A stretch of DNA of 64,000 nt from Pseudomonas sp. (lineage in GTDB: Bacteria; Pseudomonadota; Gammaproteobacteria; Pseudomonadales; Pseudomonadaceae). The translations under genes and the position numbers were made by a program. The DNA lies in contig NZ_PEKX01000009.1 of the NCBI RefSeq assembly GCF_002796985.1, positions 124,001 to 188,000 of the forward strand, in the 5' to 3' direction. Under the pieces are notes generated by a model. That model saw only the letters and a program-made list of their open reading frames with translations, was not told where the DNA came from and did no database searches. Of the stretch, positions 15,386 to 24,711 are shown in pieces (the first letter of the stretch is position 1; each line of letters opens with the position of its first letter).

Positions 15386-16187
15386 ATGGAGCCGTCGTTA
15401 CGACTTCGGCGAACTCGCACTTGTCGCGCCCGCTGCGCTTGGCGTCGAGCAGTGCGGCGTCGGCGCGGCTCAAGGTCTGCGAGTAGCTTTCACCCGGATG
15501 GTGCTCGGCGACGCCGAAGCTGGCGGTGACGGACAGGGCGTTGGTGCCCACGCACACGGCCAGGCAGCGGATGTCGTTGCGCACGCGTTCGATGATGGCG
15601 GCAGCGTCGGTCAGGCGGGTGTCCGGCAGGATCAGCAGGAATTCCTCGCCGCCCCAGCGGCCGCACAGGTCGTACTGGCGCAGGGCGGACTCCATGGCGC
15701 GGCCGATTTCCACCAGCACGCGGTCGCCCACTTCGTGGCCCCAGGTGTCGTTGACCTGCTTGAAGCGGTCGACGTCGAGCATCGCCAGCACGTACGACTC
15801 GCCGTGGCGCTGGGCGCGTTCGCTCTCTTCGCGCATGCGTTCCATCAACAGGCGGCGGTTGGCGATGCCGGTGAGGGTGTCGTGGGTCGAGGCTTCCTTC
15901 AGCGCGATGTTGAGGTCACGCATCATGTCCTGGTAACGGTCGGAGATGCGCGCGACCTTCTCCAGCTGGCGCAGCTGCTTGTGGTAGCGCTCGGACAGGG
16001 TGCTGCTCTGCTGCCGGGCCATGGACTGGAAGCCGTCGGAAATCCGGGCGATGCGCTCCAGGCGCGCGAGCTGGTCGAGGGATTGCTGGTGTTTCTCGTA
16101 CAGGGCCTCGCGCAGGGGATGCCCCTGGTATTGGGGGTCGGCCAGCAGTTCGTCGATCAGCAGGTCCAGCTCGCGCTCGCTCATCAT
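15384..16187 (-). CDS. siaD: Diguanylate cyclase of the Sia switch
   Basis: The 267-residue protein makes cyclic di-GMP from two GTP. An N-terminal helical/coiled-coil region (residues 1-95, with repeated LEKVARISDRYQ-type heptads) precedes a GGDEF domain containing LTGIANRRLLMERM and the active motif GGEEF. RQYD, five residues before GGEEF, is a canonical RxxD inhibitory site, so product feedback is expected. In P. aeruginosa SiaD is activated by binding unphosphorylated SiaC, and the signal drives aggregation and biofilm formation. It is the last gene of siaABCD, six bases after siaC. Confidence 0.92.
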   Translation of the reverse strand: MMSERELDLLIDELLADPQYQGHPLREALYEKHQQSLDQLARLERIARISDGFQSMARQQSSTLSERYHKQLRQLEKVARISDRYQDMMRDLNIALKEASTHDTLTGIANRRLLMERMREESERAQRHGESYVLAMLDVDRFKQVNDTWGHEVGDRVLVEIGRAMESALRQYDLCGRWGGEEFLLILPDTRLTDAAAIIERVRNDIRCLAVCVGTNALSVTASFGVAEHHPGESYSQTLSRADAALLDAKRSGRDKCEFAEVVTTAP

Positions 16188-16192
16188 GGCTG

Positions 16193-16573
16193 TTACTCGT
16201 CGTAGGCTTGGATGACGAACGGGAAGGTACAGTCCTCGCGGAACTCCTCGGCCAGCTCGGCGACGCGCTCGTTACGCCGGTCGTAGTGCCACGCCACGCG
16301 GGTCGCGCGGCCCTGGCCGTGGGCTTCTTCGAGCAGGTCGAAGATGTCCATCATCGCCTTGATCGAGCTGGTGTTGAGGTACAGCAGGCGCAGGTCGAGC
16401 TCCAGCGGGCGCTGTTCCTGGGTGAGGAAGCGTTCGACCCACTCGATGACCTGGCCGAACAGCTCGAACGAGTTCTCCGGGTAGGAGTCGCCCTGCATCG
16501 CGAGGATGCCGGCCTGCCAGTCGCCGTGGATCTGTGGGGTGGATTGGGTGCCGCTGACGTGGAGATCGCTCAT
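16193..16573 (-). CDS. siaC: SiaC, phosphorylatable activator of the diguanylate cyclase
   Basis: The 126-residue protein belongs to the DUF1987/SiaC family. Residue Thr68, in YLNTSSIKAMMDIFDLLEEA, falls at exactly the position of the Thr68 phosphorylated by SiaB and dephosphorylated by SiaA in P. aeruginosa. Length also agrees with that protein. In the known scheme the unphosphorylated form binds SiaD and switches on c-di-GMP synthesis. It lies between siaB and siaD with gaps of 24 and 5 bases. Confidence 0.93.
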   Translation of the reverse strand: MSDLHVSGTQSTPQIHGDWQAGILAMQGDSYPENSFELFGQVIEWVERFLTQEQRPLELDLRLLYLNTSSIKAMMDIFDLLEEAHGQGRATRVAWHYDRRNERVAELAEEFREDCTFPFVIQAYDE

Positions 16574-16597
16574 GTCGGGTCTTCCTGAATTCTCGAA

Positions 16598-17140
16598 TCA
16601 GATCACGGCGCGCAGGCTGAAGAACGCGCGGCCGTCGGGTTGTTCGGTGAGGGAGGTCTTGAGCGGCGCGCTGGACTTGCGGGCGATGTCCAGCAGGCCA
16701 AGGCCCGCTCCGGTGGAGGCTTCGGCGTCGCGCGGGCGGCGCAGCTGTTCCTTGTAGGCAGCCTTGAGCTGCGCCTTGTCGAGCCCGGCGATGCCTTCGA
16801 TGCTGCGCACCAGGCCCTGGCCGTCGGCCAGCTCCACCAGGTTGCCGGCGGAGACCACGTAGTGGCCTTCGTCGTCGCGGGCAATCGCCACGGTGGCCGA
16901 GGCTTCCTGGTCGTTGTAGCCGCGCTGGGAGGCGTAGTGGCGAATGTTCTGGGTCATCTCGATGTAGACGGCGAACACGTCCATCGCTTCGCTGGGGTGC
17001 GCCTGCTCGGCCTGCAGGTAGTTGCGCAGCGCGTGGCCGATTTCCTCGATCAGGCTGCGCGAGATGGGCCCGTTGAAGCAGAGCAATATGCGTTGCCGGG
17101 TGTAGCTCTCGCGCATGGCCAACAGATCTAGCGATTCCAT
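16598..17140 (-). CDS. siaB: SiaB, atypical kinase for SiaC
   Basis: The 180-residue protein has a GHKL-like fold (DUF6272). YIEMTQNIRHYASQRGYND near residues 60-78 resembles an ATPase N-box, and TGAGLGLLDIARKSSAPLK near 142-160 resembles the G-box. In P. aeruginosa SiaB phosphorylates SiaC and so opposes cyclase activation. It lies 10 bases after siaA and 24 before siaC in one operon. Confidence 0.9.
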   Translation of the reverse strand: MESLDLLAMRESYTRQRILLCFNGPISRSLIEEIGHALRNYLQAEQAHPSEAMDVFAVYIEMTQNIRHYASQRGYNDQEASATVAIARDDEGHYVVSAGNLVELADGQGLVRSIEGIAGLDKAQLKAAYKEQLRRPRDAEASTGAGLGLLDIARKSSAPLKTSLTEQPDGRAFFSLRAVI

Positions 17141-17150
17141 GGGTTAACCC

Positions 17151-19139
17151 CTAGTCGAAGCGGAAGGAGAGAATGGTGATGTCGTCACGCTGCGGCTGCT
17201 CGCCTTGGTATTGGGCGAGGGTAGCGGCGAACACGTCGGCCTGCTCGGCCAGTGGTCGGCGCGCGTGGTGGCGCAGCAGGTCGGCGAAACGGCTGTTGCC
17301 GAAGCCGAAGCCGTGCTCGCCGCCGGCCTGATCGAGGAAGCCGTCGGTGCACAGGTAGTAGGTCCAGCCGGCTTCCATCGGGATTTCCACGTCCTGATAG
17401 TCGCCCTGGCGCTTGTCGCCGATGGCGCGGCGCGCGCCCTTGAATTCGCGCACTTCGCTGCCGTCGCTGGCAAACAGGGAAATCTTCGCCCCGGAGAAGT
17501 GCAGCAGTTTGCGCGGGTGGTCGACGCGCACCAGGCCGGCATCCATGTTGGTGGCCAGCGAGTGGGTGAACTCTTCCTGGCCGAGCATGCCGCGCATCAC
17601 ATGGTCGGTCTCGCGCAGGATGGCGGCCGGGTCGTGGCTCTTCACGCTGTCGATGGCGTGGTCGATGGCGGCCAGGGCGAGCATGGTCATCAGCGCGCCG
17701 GGCACGCCGTGGCCGGCGCAGTCGACCACGCCGATCAGGCTGTCGACGGGGCCTTCGCGGTAGATGTAGAAGTCGCCGCCGACCACGTCACGCGGTTTCC
17801 ACAGGACGAAATGGTGCTCGCCCAGGGATGCCTGCAACTGGCGGTCGGGAAGGATGGCGCGCTGGATCAGGCTGGCGTAGTCGATGGAGTCGCCGATTTT
17901 CTTCTGCGCGGCGGCCATCTCGCGGTTGGCCGATTCGAGGGCCTGGGTGCGCTGCTGAACCTTGTCTTCCAGCTCCTCGGTGTGCCGGCGGACCTGATCG
18001 GCCATGCTGGCGAACGCGCTGGAGAGCTCGCCGATCTCGTCCGGGCGAGTGCGCGGCAGCGGGTTGTCGTACTGCCCGGCGGCAATCGCCTTGGCCGATT
18101 GCTTGAGGCCGCGCAGCGGGCGCAGCACCAGCAGGTCGACGGTGTAGGCGAAGCCGATCAGCAGGATCGCCAGCAGCCCGGCGAGGGTGCCCGCCAGCGG
18201 CCAGATCCAGCGGCTGTCGAGCACCTGGGCGGCGTGCAGGTCGATGGCGCTGAGCACATGCCAGCGCAGCTGCGGAATGTAGGCGGTGGCCAGGAGTTGT
18301 TCCTTGCCGTCGATGGTGCCCCACAGGGTTTCCACTTCGCCGGGGTTGGCCTCGGCCTGGCGCAGGGTCTGGCGCAGGGCGGTGCGTTCCTGGTCATTGG
18401 CCAGCAGGTCGTACACATGGTGCCTGGCCTGGCCGCTGGAGCCGGAGGAGAAGGCGATCAGGCGGGTGTCCGGGTGCGCCTGGATGGCGCCTTCGGGGTC
18501 GACGATCATCGGTGTCACCCCGGCCTCGCGGCGCGAGATGAACTGGTCGAGGAACTCGGTGAGGTCCAGGCCGCCACCGGCCAGGCCGACTTTCTCGTTG
18601 CCGGCGCGCACCACCATGTTGAACCAGACCTTGGTGACCTTCAGCTTGGCGTCGTAGTTGACGTTGATGTTGTAGGTCTCATCGCGTGCCAGGGTATCGA
18701 AGTACCAGCGGTCCTGCGGGTCGGTGTCGCTCAGGGTGTAGCGCGGAGAGTTGGAAAGCGGTGAGCTGGAGTCGTTGAAGTAGTAGTGGCGCGAGGAATC
18801 GACCACCACGAAGTAGGAGTAGTTGTGCTGGTCCGCGCGGAAGCCTTCGGCCTCACGGAAGAACAGCGAGCGGCGCGCCGGGTCGTTCTCGGCCAGCAGC
18901 CAGTCCTGCGTCACCACGGATTCCGCCAGGCGCCGCGAGAGGGCCAGCTCGCGGATCACCGGAGCGATGATCTTCTGCTGGTTGAGCAGCGTGAAGTTTC
19001 TCGCAAAGGCGAGGCCGAAATGCGTGCGGATGTCTTCCATGGCCTTCCAGCCCAGCATGACTGCCGGTACCAGTGCCAGGAAACAGGCGATGAGCAATGC
19101 CACCACCGATTTGCCGCGCAACCCCCATCTTGCCGCCAT
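17151..19139 (-). CDS. siaA: SiaA, membrane PP2C-type phosphatase sensor
   Basis: This 662-residue protein starts at the ATG at 19139 (MAARWGLRGKSVVALLIACF), giving a length close to the PAO1 protein. TM1 is at about 12-32, followed by a large periplasmic dCache-like sensor (YTLSDTDPQDRWYFDTLARD near 130-150) and TM2 at about 310-335. A HAMP segment (LRPLRGLKQSAKAIAAGQYD) and a coiled coil precede a PP2C/SpoIIE-type domain (DVVGGDFYIYR, GVVDCAGHGVPGALMTMLA, DDITILSF) from about 430. The acidic residues bind Mn/Mg. It dephosphorylates SiaC on signal and activates SiaD. The 190-base gap to cheB should contain its promoter. Confidence 0.92.
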   Translation of the reverse strand: MAARWGLRGKSVVALLIACFLALVPAVMLGWKAMEDIRTHFGLAFARNFTLLNQQKIIAPVIRELALSRRLAESVVTQDWLLAENDPARRSLFFREAEGFRADQHNYSYFVVVDSSRHYYFNDSSSPLSNSPRYTLSDTDPQDRWYFDTLARDETYNINVNYDAKLKVTKVWFNMVVRAGNEKVGLAGGGLDLTEFLDQFISRREAGVTPMIVDPEGAIQAHPDTRLIAFSSGSSGQARHHVYDLLANDQERTALRQTLRQAEANPGEVETLWGTIDGKEQLLATAYIPQLRWHVLSAIDLHAAQVLDSRWIWPLAGTLAGLLAILLIGFAYTVDLLVLRPLRGLKQSAKAIAAGQYDNPLPRTRPDEIGELSSAFASMADQVRRHTEELEDKVQQRTQALESANREMAAAQKKIGDSIDYASLIQRAILPDRQLQASLGEHHFVLWKPRDVVGGDFYIYREGPVDSLIGVVDCAGHGVPGALMTMLALAAIDHAIDSVKSHDPAAILRETDHVMRGMLGQEEFTHSLATNMDAGLVRVDHPRKLLHFSGAKISLFASDGSEVREFKGARRAIGDKRQGDYQDVEIPMEAGWTYYLCTDGFLDQAGGEHGFGFGNSRFADLLRHHARRPLAEQADVFAATLAQYQGEQPQRDDITILSFRFD

Positions 19140-19329
19140 GGCTATCTTTATTCCCCGTGTCGCCCGCCGTGTGCCGGTCTTTTGGCGAAAGCGCAATTGT
19201 GCATTTTGTATACGGGCACAATCAAACCAAATTGATATCGAATCGCCATATTATTGGCGCCGGTCAATTGGCCTGAGTCTAGACGCTGTGGGAAAAGGCG
19301 CTCAGCGGGTGGAGACGTTTCCTGTAGAA

Positions 19330-20385
19330 CTAGACGCGGTTCCCACTTCCGCTCTGGCGCGCCTGCTGTAGGAGCGCGCTCGCGATGCGCTCCAGCGGCA
19401 GGACTTCCTTCGCCGCGCCCAGCTCCACCGCCTCACGGGGCATGCCATAGACCACGCAGGTGGCCTCGTCCTGGGCGACGGTATGCCCGCCGGCCTGGCG
19501 GATCGCCTACAAACCGCGCGCGCCGTCCTTGCCCATGCCGGTGAGCAGCGCCGCGATGAGGTTGCGTCCGGCGCAGCGGGCGAGGGAGTTGAACATCACG
19601 TCCACTGCCGGGCGGTGGCCGTTCACCGCCGCCTCGCGATGCAGGCGCACTACATAGTTGGCGCCGCTGCGCTGCACCTCCATGTGGTAATCGCCGGGGG
19701 CGAGCAGCACATGGCCGGGAAGGATGCGGTCGCCGTCGCGGGCTTCGCGGACTGACAGGCGCGTCTGACGGTCCAGGCGTTCGGCGTAGGACTTGGTGAA
19801 ACCCGGTGGCATGTGCAGCGTGACGACGGTGCCGGGGCAGTCCGGCGGCAACCCCAGCAGCACTTCCTTGATCGCCTCGGTGCCGCCAGTGGAGGCGCCG
19901 ATGGCGAAGATCTTCTCGGTGCTGAGCAACGGCGCGCTGCTGGTTGCCGCTGCGTCGGGCGATACGGCGGGGCGCGCCTGGGGCAGGCGGGCGCGGGCGG
20001 CAGTCTTGAGCTTGGCGCAGATTTCCTCGGCGTAGGCCTGCATGCCTTCGGCGATCCCCAGGCGCGGCTTGGCGATGAAGTCGATGGCGCCCAGTTCCAG
20101 GGCGCGCAGGGTGGCTTCGGAGCCCTTCTCGGTGAGCGAGGAGATCATCAGCACCGGCGTCGGCCGGCCCTTCATCAGCTTGTCGAGAAAGGTCAGGCCG
20201 TCCATGCGCGGCATTTCCACGTCGAGGGTGATGACGTCCGGCGAGTGCTGCTTGATCAGGTCGCGGGCGACGAAGGCGTCAGGCGCGGCGCCCACCAGCT
20301 GCAGCTCCGGGTCGTTGTGGATGATGTCCTTGAGCAGGCTGCGTATCAGCGCCGAGTCGTCGACGATCAGTACCTTGACGGCCAT
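19330..20385 (-). pseudogene. cheB: CheB methylesterase of the Che2 system, interrupted by an in-frame amber codon
   Basis: The gene encodes a receiver domain (LIVDDSALIRS, LDVEMPRMDGL with phospho-acceptor Asp55) and a CheB esterase domain (IGASTGGTEAI, VTLHMPPGFT, LLTGMGKDGARGL). A TAG at 19507-19509 stops translation after residue 292. The same frame then continues for 58 sense codons with typical CheB sequence (AIRQAGGHTVAQDEATCVVYGMPREAVELG) to a natural TAG at 19330. No frameshift is involved; a single base change from AAG or CAG would explain it. The truncated product keeps the Ser, His and Asp triad but loses the conserved EATCVVYGMP region. It follows cheD by 15 bases. Confidence 0.88.
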
Positions 20386-20400
20386 CGCGCGTCCCTCCGT

Positions 20401-20994
20401 TCAGAACAGGTCGATGCTCCCGCCGCGCTCTCGACGGGACAGTTGCTGGCAGTACTGCTGCTCGCGCTGCAGCACCGTGTCGTTGGCCAGGGTGCGCAGC
20501 TTGCGCACCAGCACCCGGCCGCTGCCGGGGAAGAAGTAGACCTTGCGCGGGTGCACGTCGAGCAAGTCCTGGGCGGCCAGGGGAATGCCCTCGTCCTCCA
20601 GGTACTGCAGGACGAACTCGACGTTGCGCTGGCCGACGTCGGCGCTGAGGTTCTTCAGCACCGAGCCGCCGCCGAAGACCTTGGCTTCGAAGTGTCGGCG
20701 CTGGCCGCCGCGACGCATCAGGCCGTTGATCAAGAGGTCCATGGCGTGCACGCCGTAGCGCCCGGAGTTGGACACCAGGCCTTGCACGCCGGTGTCGCCG
20801 GGCAGCATGAAGTGGTTCATGCCGCCCAGCCCGCAGCTGCGGTCGCGCAGGCACACCGAGACGCAGGAGCCGAGCACCGTCACCAGCATCACCGGCTCGG
20901 CGGTGACGTAGCACTCGCCCGGCAGCAGCTTCACCGCTTCCATGCCGAAGCGTGGGTCGTAGTAGCGGTTGGGTTGGTCCAGGGCGGCGCTCAT
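20401..20994 (-). CDS. cheD: Chemoreceptor glutamine deamidase CheD
   Basis: The 197-residue protein deamidates glutamines on methyl-accepting chemotaxis proteins. GSCVSVCLRDRSCGLGGMNHFMLPGD near residues 43-68 holds the catalytic Cys and His, and KVFGGGSVLKNL near 105 is the second conserved block. The ATG overlaps the cheR stop by one base (TGATG), implying coupled translation and fixing the start. Neighbours cheR and cheB are the matching methyltransferase and esterase of the Che2 cluster. Confidence 0.93.
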   Translation of the reverse strand: MSAALDQPNRYYDPRFGMEAVKLLPGECYVTAEPVMLVTVLGSCVSVCLRDRSCGLGGMNHFMLPGDTGVQGLVSNSGRYGVHAMDLLINGLMRRGGQRRHFEAKVFGGGSVLKNLSADVGQRNVEFVLQYLEDEGIPLAAQDLLDVHPRKVYFFPGSGRVLVRKLRTLANDTVLQREQQYCQQLSRRERGGSIDLF

Positions 20995-21836
20995 CAGTGG
21001 CTCCTGACCGCCTGGTAGGTGGTGCGGCCCACCGAGCGCACCAGGTGGCTGGCGTGGACGAAGTTCTCCGAATGCCCGGCGAAGAACAGCCCGCCGGGCC
21101 GCAGCAGGCGCACCATGCGTTCGAGCAGGTGGGTCTGGGTCTGCTTGTCGAAATAGATCATCACGTTGCGGCAGAAGATGGCGTCCAGGTTGCCGGGAAT
21201 GCCCCAGTCGCGCTCGAGCAGGTTGATCTGCCGGTAGTCGACCATCTGCCGCAGCTCGCTCACCACCCGCGCCTTGCCGGCGTTGTTGCCGGTACCGCGG
21301 AGGAAGAAGCGCTTTTTCTGCGCCGGGCTCATCGCCTCGATGCGCTCCAGTGGGTAGATCCCCTGGCGCGCGTGGCCGAGCACGCCGGTGTCGATATCCG
21401 AGGCGATCAGCTCCACTGGCGGGGCGAAGCTGCCCAGGGCGTCCACCAGGGTCATGGCCATGGAGTAGGGCTCCTCGCCGGTGCTGGACGCGGTGGACCA
21501 GAAACGCAGCGGCTGATGGTGGCGCAGTTGCTCGGCGGCGAAGCGGCCGAGGTGGTCGAAGTGGTGCTTCTCGCGGAAGAAGGCGGTGAGGTTGGTGGTC
21601 AGCGCGTTGACGAACTGCTGCCACTCTTCCTGGTGGCTTTCCAGGTAGGCGAAATACTCGGCGAAGCTACCCAGCCGCAGGCTGCGCAAGCGCCGCGAGA
21701 GGCGGCTGTAGACCAGTTGCTGCTTGTTCTCCGAGAGGCTGATGCCGGCATGCCGGTAGAGGCGCTCACGCACCTGCTGGAAGTCCCGGCGGGTGTAGTG
21801 GAATTCGTGCTCGGGGGCGGGCAGGTTGATCGACAT
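20994..21836 (-). CDS. cheR: Chemoreceptor methyltransferase CheR
   Basis: The 280-residue product transfers methyl groups from S-adenosylmethionine to receptor glutamates. The N-terminal CheR helical domain (RDFQQVRERLYRHAGISLSE, residues 13-32) is followed by the SAM domain with FWSTASSTGEEPYSMAM near 110 and DAIFCRNVMIYFDK near 205. The start at 21836 (MSINLPAPEHEFHYT) gives the family's usual N-terminus; ATGs further upstream are in frame but add unlike sequence. Its partner receptor is probably the Aer2-like protein next upstream, which ends in a WEEF docking tail. Confidence 0.9.
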   Translation of the reverse strand: MSINLPAPEHEFHYTRRDFQQVRERLYRHAGISLSENKQQLVYSRLSRRLRSLRLGSFAEYFAYLESHQEEWQQFVNALTTNLTAFFREKHHFDHLGRFAAEQLRHHQPLRFWSTASSTGEEPYSMAMTLVDALGSFAPPVELIASDIDTGVLGHARQGIYPLERIEAMSPAQKKRFFLRGTGNNAGKARVVSELRQMVDYRQINLLERDWGIPGNLDAIFCRNVMIYFDKQTQTHLLERMVRLLRPGGLFFAGHSENFVHASHLVRSVGRTTYQAVRSH

Positions 21837-21922
21837 CGGCTGGTCTCGCAGGTGAACGGATTGCATGAAAACGACAGTCATTGCGGCGTGGACCTGCGCC
21901 GCCTTTGCAGGAGGAACACCGC

Positions 21923-22050
21923 GTAGGATGCGGTGGAGCGCAGCGATACTCATGCTGACGGGGTGTGAAGCATTGATGGGTATCGCTGCGCTCCACGCCA
22001 TCCTACGAAGTGCGTAGGGCGCATAACCCGGCACGGGTTATCCGCCCTAC
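21923..22050. repeat. Inverted GTAGGATG repeat pair and GTAGGGCGCATAAC palindrome
   Basis: The 323-base gap between cheR and the receptor gene contains an inverted pair (21923-22006) of the unit also seen at 11315. A GTAGGGCGCATAACCCG / CGGGTTATCCGCCCTAC palindrome follows at 22014-22050. The insertions separate the receptor from cheR inside an otherwise tight operon. Confidence 0.8.
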
Positions 22051-22159
22051 TTTATTGGTTGGCTCGGTGACGAGGGATATCGCCTGACCCTCCCTGGTCC
22101 GCGCGCGGCGGCCGACCCTCCCATTGCTCCGGCCGCCGCCATCCCTCAGCCCCGCCCGA

Positions 22160-24184
22160 TCAGAACTCTTCCCAGTCTTCCTCCTTGCCCTTGGCGCGCA
22201 CTGCCTTGGCCACGCCTCGGGCGGCGCGGGAGGTGTGCGCGGCAGCCTCGGCGCGGGCCGGGCGGGCGGAGGACAGCGGCACCACGGTGGCCGCGATGGA
22301 ATCGAGCTTGAACACCCCGACCTGCTGGTTGAGCATGCCAGCCTGCTCCTGCAGCGCCTCGGCCGAGGCGGCGGCTTCTTCCACCAGCGCGGCGTTCTGC
22401 TGGGTCATCTCGTCCATCTGCGACACCGCGCCGTTCACTTCCTCGATGCCGCTGCTCTGCTCGGCACTGGCGGCGGCGATTTCGGCCATGATGTCGGTGA
22501 CGCGCTTGATCGCCACCACGATGTCACTCATGGTTTGGCCGGCCTGGGCGACCAGGGTGTTGCCGTTCTCCACCTTGTCCACCGAGTCGTTGATCAGCGT
22601 CTTGATCTCCTTGGCGGCGGCGGCCGAACGCTGCGCCAGGGTGCGCACCTCACCGGCGACCACGGCGAAACCACGGCCCTGCTCGCCCGCGCGCGCCGCT
22701 TCCACCGCGGCGTTGAGCGCGAGGATGTTGGTCTGGAAGGCGATGCCGTCGATCACGCCGATGATGTCGGCGATCTTGCGCGCGGAGTCGTTGATGGCCG
22801 ACATGGTGCCCACCACCTTCTGCACCACGCTGCCGCCTTCGGTGGCGACTTCGGATGCATTCACCGCCAGCGAGTTGGCCTGGCGGGCATTCTCGGCGTT
22901 GAGCTTCACGGTGCTGGTCAGCTCTTCCATGCTCGACGCGGTTTCTTCCAGGCTGGAGGCCTGCTGCTCGGTGCGGGTGGAGAGCTCGGCGTTGCCACTG
23001 GCGATCTCGCTGGCGGCGGTGTGGATGGTGCCGGCCGCTTCGCGAATCTGCCCGAGCATGCGCGACAGGCTCTGCGCGGTCTCGTTGGAGTAGTCCTTCA
23101 GCTCGCCGAAGGTGCCCTGGTAGTCGGCATCGATGCGCTGGGTCAGGTCACCCTGGGCCAGCGCGCTGAGCATCCGGGTGACGTCGCGCAGCCCCTTGTC
23201 GGCGGTGTCCACCAGGGTGTTCAGGCCGGTGGCCAGCTTGAGGAAGAAGCCTTCTTTGTTGGACGCCTCGATGCGCTTGCTGAAGTCGCCAGCGACGGCG
23301 GCGTCCACCAGTTGCGAGACTTCCTGTTCGGCGCGGAACTCCTCGGTGCGGTCGGTCCACTGCACGGCCGAGCCCAGGCGCTCGCCGGCATCGTTGAACA
23401 CCGGCACCACGTCGAGGGAGAAGCGCCGTCCGCCCAGGTTCAGCTCGGCCTTATGCCGCGCGGAGAGGTGGGCGAGCATGCCGCGCTGGTGCGCCGGATT
23501 CTTGTGGAACATGTCGATGTTGGCGCCCATCAGGCGGCTGGCGTTGAAATTCGGCAGCTGCTTGCGGATATCGGCCTCGGCGTTGCCGAGCATCTCGGTC
23601 ACCGTGCGGTTCATGTAGATGATCTCGAGATCGTTGTTGGCGATCATCACGTTGGCCGAGACGTTATCCAGCGCGCTTTTGATTCGCGCGTTGTACTCGG
23701 CGGCATCGGCGCCGGCCTTGAGGCTGTCGCGTACACCGTCGATGGCCTCGGTGATGATGGCCTTCTTGCCCGGCAGACGGTCCATGTCCACCGAGTAATC
23801 ACCCTTGCCGTAGGCGGTGACGGTGGCGACGACTTTCATCTTCACCGCGATGTGCGCGGCGACCAGCTCGTTGATGCCCTTGGCGATGCGCGCCGGGCGC
23901 CCGGCAAACTTGTCCACCGGGATGACCTCGTCGATCCAGCCCAGATCGTGCTGGCGGGTCATTTCGATCAGACCGGCTTCCAGGGCTTCGGCCTGGGCCA
24001 GTTCCGCGCGCTGCTCGCGCAGGCTGCGCTGGACGTTGCGCAGCCCGTCGTACAGGCGCTCGTAACCGGGCGCGGGGGCTTCGCCGATGGCGACGTCGAG
24101 GTTGCCGTCCACCAGGCTGTGGAGGAGGGCGGTGATGCGGTCGGCGCGTTGCTGCGCCACGGCGTGTGCGTTGAACAGACCCAT
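22160..24184 (-). CDS. aer2: Soluble HAMP-PAS-HAMP oxygen-type chemoreceptor (Aer2/McpB-like)
   Basis: The 674-residue receptor has no membrane segment. Poly-HAMP sequence occupies about 1-160 and a PAS domain about 165-290 (MIANNDLEIIYMNRTVTEML, IDMFHKNPAHQRGML). A further HAMP pair follows to about 385, and then an MCP signalling domain with the hairpin tip containing IAFQTNILALNAAVEAARAG near 500. P. aeruginosa Aer2 has the same plan and binds heme in the PAS domain. The C-terminus is DWEEF, equivalent to the GWEEF tail that tethers CheR2. It belongs to the Che2 cluster between cheR and cheW. Confidence 0.92.
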   Translation of the reverse strand: MGLFNAHAVAQQRADRITALLHSLVDGNLDVAIGEAPAPGYERLYDGLRNVQRSLREQRAELAQAEALEAGLIEMTRQHDLGWIDEVIPVDKFAGRPARIAKGINELVAAHIAVKMKVVATVTAYGKGDYSVDMDRLPGKKAIITEAIDGVRDSLKAGADAAEYNARIKSALDNVSANVMIANNDLEIIYMNRTVTEMLGNAEADIRKQLPNFNASRLMGANIDMFHKNPAHQRGMLAHLSARHKAELNLGGRRFSLDVVPVFNDAGERLGSAVQWTDRTEEFRAEQEVSQLVDAAVAGDFSKRIEASNKEGFFLKLATGLNTLVDTADKGLRDVTRMLSALAQGDLTQRIDADYQGTFGELKDYSNETAQSLSRMLGQIREAAGTIHTAASEIASGNAELSTRTEQQASSLEETASSMEELTSTVKLNAENARQANSLAVNASEVATEGGSVVQKVVGTMSAINDSARKIADIIGVIDGIAFQTNILALNAAVEAARAGEQGRGFAVVAGEVRTLAQRSAAAAKEIKTLINDSVDKVENGNTLVAQAGQTMSDIVVAIKRVTDIMAEIAAASAEQSSGIEEVNGAVSQMDEMTQQNAALVEEAAASAEALQEQAGMLNQQVGVFKLDSIAATVVPLSSARPARAEAAAHTSRAARGVAKAVRAKGKEEDWEEF

Positions 24185-24225
24185 TGTCGTTATCCTCGGC
24201 TCAATCTTTTTTTGTCGTGTGGCAG

Positions 24226-24711
24226 TCAGGCGGCGGCTTCGTCGACCAGCGCCATTTCGCGGCTGGTCATGAGTTTTTCGATGTCCACCAGGATCAACAT
24301 GCGCTCGCCCGCGGTGGCCAGGCCGAGCAGGTATTCGGTATCGAAACTGGCGGCGAACTCGGGAGGCGGCTTGATCTCCTCGCTGGCCAGGGCGATCACG
24401 TCGGAGACCGAATCCACCACTGCGCCGACGATGCGTCGGCCGACGTTGAGGATGATCACCACGGTGAACTGGTCGTAGCTGATGTCGGCCAGGTTGAACT
24501 TGATGCGCAGGTCGACGATGGGAACGATGGCGCCGCGCAGGTTGATCACGCCCTTGATGAAGGCGGGGGCGTTGGCGATCGCCGTGACCTGGTCGTAACC
24601 CCGGATCTCCTGCACGCGCAGGATGTCGATGGCGTATTCCTCGCGGCCCAGGGTGAAGGTCAGGTACTCCTGCACCGGGCTGCTGGCGGCGTGGGCTTCA
24701 GCTGCGCTCAT
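24226..24711 (-). CDS. cheW: Chemotaxis coupling protein CheW
   Basis: The 161-residue protein links receptors to CheA. It has the CheW beta-barrel blocks YLTFTLGREEYAIDILRVQEI near residues 15-35, INLRGAIVPIVDLRIKFNL near 58-76 and VGAVVDSVSDVIAL near 100. The start at 24711 lies inside the 3' end of cheA, whose stop is at 24698-24700, giving a 14-base overlap and coupled translation. Confidence 0.93.
   Translation of the reverse strand: MSAAEAHAASSPVQEYLTFTLGREEYAIDILRVQEIRGYDQVTAIANAPAFIKGVINLRGAIVPIVDLRIKFNLADISYDQFTVVIILNVGRRIVGAVVDSVSDVIALASEEIKPPPEFAASFDTEYLLGLATAGERMLILVDIEKLMTSREMALVDEAAA

Noticed and set aside
22124..24478. Very long plus-strand frame opposite the Aer2-like receptor and cheW
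   Set aside because: Antisense of high-GC genes often stays open. The sequence is His/Leu/Val/Gly-rich shadow, and the minus strand encodes clear HAMP, PAS and MCP domains.
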